From Atopobiaceae bacterium (GTDB lineage Bacteria > Actinomycetota > Coriobacteriia > Coriobacteriales > Atopobiaceae): DNA of 12,342 nucleotides. The stretch lies in assembly GCA_017460265.1 (NCBI GenBank), contig JAFUBJ010000516.1, positions 1 to 12,342 on the forward strand, written 5' to 3'. The position numbers and the translations under genes are program-made. The first letter of the stretch is position 1. Every line of letters begins with the position of its first letter. Of this stretch, positions 10,656 to 12,342 are shown in pieces. The notes beneath the pieces were generated by a model, which had not been told where the DNA came from, searched no databases, and saw only the letters and a program-made list of their open reading frames with translations.

Positions 10656-12342
10656 ATGCTCAACATCCACCAGCGTTACTGCATCGAGACCTTTGACGCA
10701 AAAGGCAACCTCACCTCGTTCCGCACGAGCGTGGGTGACCACTTCAACTACGCATACGACGTCATCGACGAGATTGGCCGCGTCGAGCCGGAGCGCATGG
10801 CCATGCACTGGCTCAACCCCGAGGGCGAGGAGCACGACCTGCGCTTCTCCGACATCGCCCGTTGGTCCAACAAGGCCGCAAACTTCTTCCTGTCTCAGGG
10901 CATCAAGCGCGGCGACCGCGTCATGGTCATCCTGCGCCGCCACTATTCGTTCTGGATCGTCTCGCTGGCGCTGACCAAGATCGGCGCCGTCGTGGTGCCG
11001 GCAACGTTCATGCTCAAGTCGCATGACATCTCGTACCGCATCCAGGCGGCCGAGCTCAAGGCCATCGTCACCAACGCGGTGGGAACCATCGCGGACGAGA
11101 TCGACGAGGCCGTGGAGCAGCTGGGCATCAGCATGCCGCTCTTCATGATCAACGGCGCGCAGCCGGACAGTCCCAGCTCGGAGCGCACAGTCACGGACCC
11201 CGCGCTTTCCGGTCCCGCGCTTTCCGGCCCCGACGGCCTCTTTGCCGCTCCATGCCAGCGTGAGGGCTGGATTGACATGGGCAGCGGCGTGCGCGTGGCA
11301 TCCGACCAGCTCGGACGCATCAGCAACCGCACGAGCGACCCCTTCCTCATCTACTTCACCTCCGGCACGTCCGGCGAGCCCAAGATGGCCCTCCACAGCC
11401 ACGACTACTCCGCCGCCCACCTGTGCACCGCCAAGTACTGGCACGGCATTGACCCAGAGGGCTGCCACATGACGGTGGCCGACACGGGCTGGGCTAAGTG
11501 CACCTGGGGCAAGTTCTACGGCCAGTGGTTTATGGAGGGCTGCCAGCTGGTGTACGACTTCGACCGCTTCCACGGAAACGAGATTCTGGACCTCATTGGC
11601 CGCTACCACCTGACCACCTTCTGCTGCCCGCCGACCATGTGGCGCATGCTTTCGCGCGAGGACGTGGACAGCTACGACTTCAGCTCCATCAAGCGTTTCA
11701 CCACGGCCGGCGAGGCCCTGCCGCCCGACCAGTTTGACTTCTGGCTGGAGCACACCGGCCACAAGATCTACGAGGGTTTTGGCCAGAGCGAAAGCCCGGT
11801 TATCGTGGCCAACCTGCTGGGCTCCACCCCGCGCCCGGGATCGATGGGCAAGCCGGTGCCCTTTGCCGACGTTGCGCTGGTCGGTCCCGACGGCGAGATC
11901 TGCGAGCCGGGCGAGGAGGGCGAGATCTGCATTCGCTGTGACCCGCGTCCGGCCGGCATCATCGTGGAGTACTTCAAGGCGGCCGACAAGACCGCCGAGG
12001 TCTTTGCCGACGGCTGGTACCACACGGGCGACACGGCCTATTCCGACGAGAGCGGCTACCTGTACTACTGCGGCCGCAACGACGACCTCATCAAGAGCTC
12101 GGGCTATCGCATCTCGCCGTTTGAGGTGGAAAGCGCCCTTCTGCGCCACGCCGCCGTGCGCGAGTGCGCGGTGACGGGTGTGCCGGATGCGCTGCGCGGC
12201 TTTGCCGTCAAGGCAACCATCGTACTGGAGAACGGCTACGAGGGCACGCCCGAGCTGATCAAGGAGCTGCAGGTGTGGGCGCGCGAGCAGACCGCGCCAT
12301 ACAAGTATCCGCGCGTGGTGGAGTTTGTGGACGCGCTGCCGC
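10656..12342 (+). CDS. AMP-forming acyl-CoA synthetase, MACS/MbcS-like (3' end outside window)
   Basis: Partial ligase, 562 codons to the right edge, paralogous to the 597-residue enzyme at 1991. It would make acyl-CoA from an acid, ATP and CoA. Starting MLNIHQRYCIETFDAKGN, it shows NYAYDVIDEIGRVEP, the phosphate loop YFTSGTSGEPKM from residue 233, YEGFGQSES from 372 and GRNDDLIKSSGYRI around 473-486. The window stops at VDALP; by alignment with the paralog the catalytic lysine is about six codons further on. ATG 10656 has GAGGGG at 10643-10648. An extra PALSG unit near residues 182-191 comes from a 15-bp duplication. Expression is likely governed by the Val leader and hairpin upstream and perhaps the 19-bp repeats. 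Isobutyrate or a similar branched acid as substrate is inference only. Confidence 0.9.
   Translation, partial: MLNIHQRYCIETFDAKGNLTSFRTSVGDHFNYAYDVIDEIGRVEPERMAMHWLNPEGEEHDLRFSDIARWSNKAANFFLSQGIKRGDRVMVILRRHYSFWIVSLALTKIGAVVVPATFMLKSHDISYRIQAAELKAIVTNAVGTIADEIDEAVEQLGISMPLFMINGAQPDSPSSERTVTDPALSGPALSGPDGLFAAPCQREGWIDMGSGVRVASDQLGRISNRTSDPFLIYFTSGTSGEPKMALHSHDYSAAHLCTAKYWHGIDPEGCHMTVADTGWAKCTWGKFYGQWFMEGCQLVYDFDRFHGNEILDLIGRYHLTTFCCPPTMWRMLSREDVDSYDFSSIKRFTTAGEALPPDQFDFWLEHTGHKIYEGFGQSESPVIVANLLGSTPRPGSMGKPVPFADVALVGPDGEICEPGEEGEICIRCDPRPAGIIVEYFKAADKTAEVFADGWYHTGDTAYSDESGYLYYCGRNDDLIKSSGYRISPFEVESALLRHAAVRECAVTGVPDALRGFAVKATIVLENGYEGTPELIKELQVWAREQTAPYKYPRVVEFVDALP
11199..11228 (+). repeat. 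15-bp in-frame tandem duplication
   Basis: CCCGCGCTTTCCGG repeats at 11199-11212 and 11214-11227 with a period of 15, giving PALSGPALSG. The paralog at 1991 has a single ALSG at this place, so the extra unit is a lineage-specific insertion in a variable linker before the phosphate loop. Confidence 0.85.

Noticed and set aside
9927..12149. 740-codon open frame on the minus strand
   Set aside because: Covers the promoter, leader and ligase on the other strand; no motifs and no ribosome binding site.

Overview
The window reads as chromosome of a high-GC, low-redundancy actinobacterium. The strong third-position G/C bias, the extended -10 promoters, a likely leaderless start and the gene types suggest a gut or oral member of the Coriobacteriia (Olsenella/Atopobium/Collinsella-like). 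That placement is inference from style; no marker gene is present. All supported genes lie on the + strand.

Layout: (1) 12-1109, a multi-pass membrane protein resembling DUF6688, closed by a 66-bp near-perfect palindrome. (2) 1275-1871, an XRE-cupin regulator; then a GC hairpin, a 15-bp palindromic operator candidate, and a 597-aa acyl-CoA synthetase of the medium/branched-chain (MACS/MbcS-like) type (1991-3784). (3) 3783-4737, a REP-associated tyrosine transposase (RAYT) gene with its own AT-rich promoter, bracketed by two copies of one 63-65 bp palindrome. (4) 4792-7586, an extended -10 promoter, a 16-codon Leu-ending leader peptide, a GC hairpin, and an 878-aa fusion of a sugar-isomerase-like TIM barrel with an acyl-CoA ligase; a strong intrinsic terminator follows. 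(5) 7780-10218, a large lipoprotein with four SH3b domains and acidic repeats, then a terminator. (6) 10332-12342, paired 19-bp direct repeats, the same extended -10 promoter motif, a 15-codon Val-rich leader peptide, a GC hairpin, and a second MACS-type acyl-CoA synthetase that runs off the right edge.

Common thread: three AMP-forming acyl-CoA ligase genes each sit behind a short stretch of branched-chain amino-acid codons, a stop codon, a 28-30 nt GC hairpin carrying one A/C mismatch, and a TAACC motif. The codons are Leu x4 before the fusion gene, Val x5 of 15 before the last ligase, and Ile-Ile at the very end of the XRE-cupin gene before the first ligase. I infer that activation of branched-chain (or related) acids to CoA thioesters is tied to supply of the matching amino acids through ribosome-stalling leaders. 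This is the most interesting candidate system here. The second is the RAYT with its palindromes, which have also moved next to other genes and supply stop codons. No rRNA, tRNA, CRISPR array or phage gene was seen.
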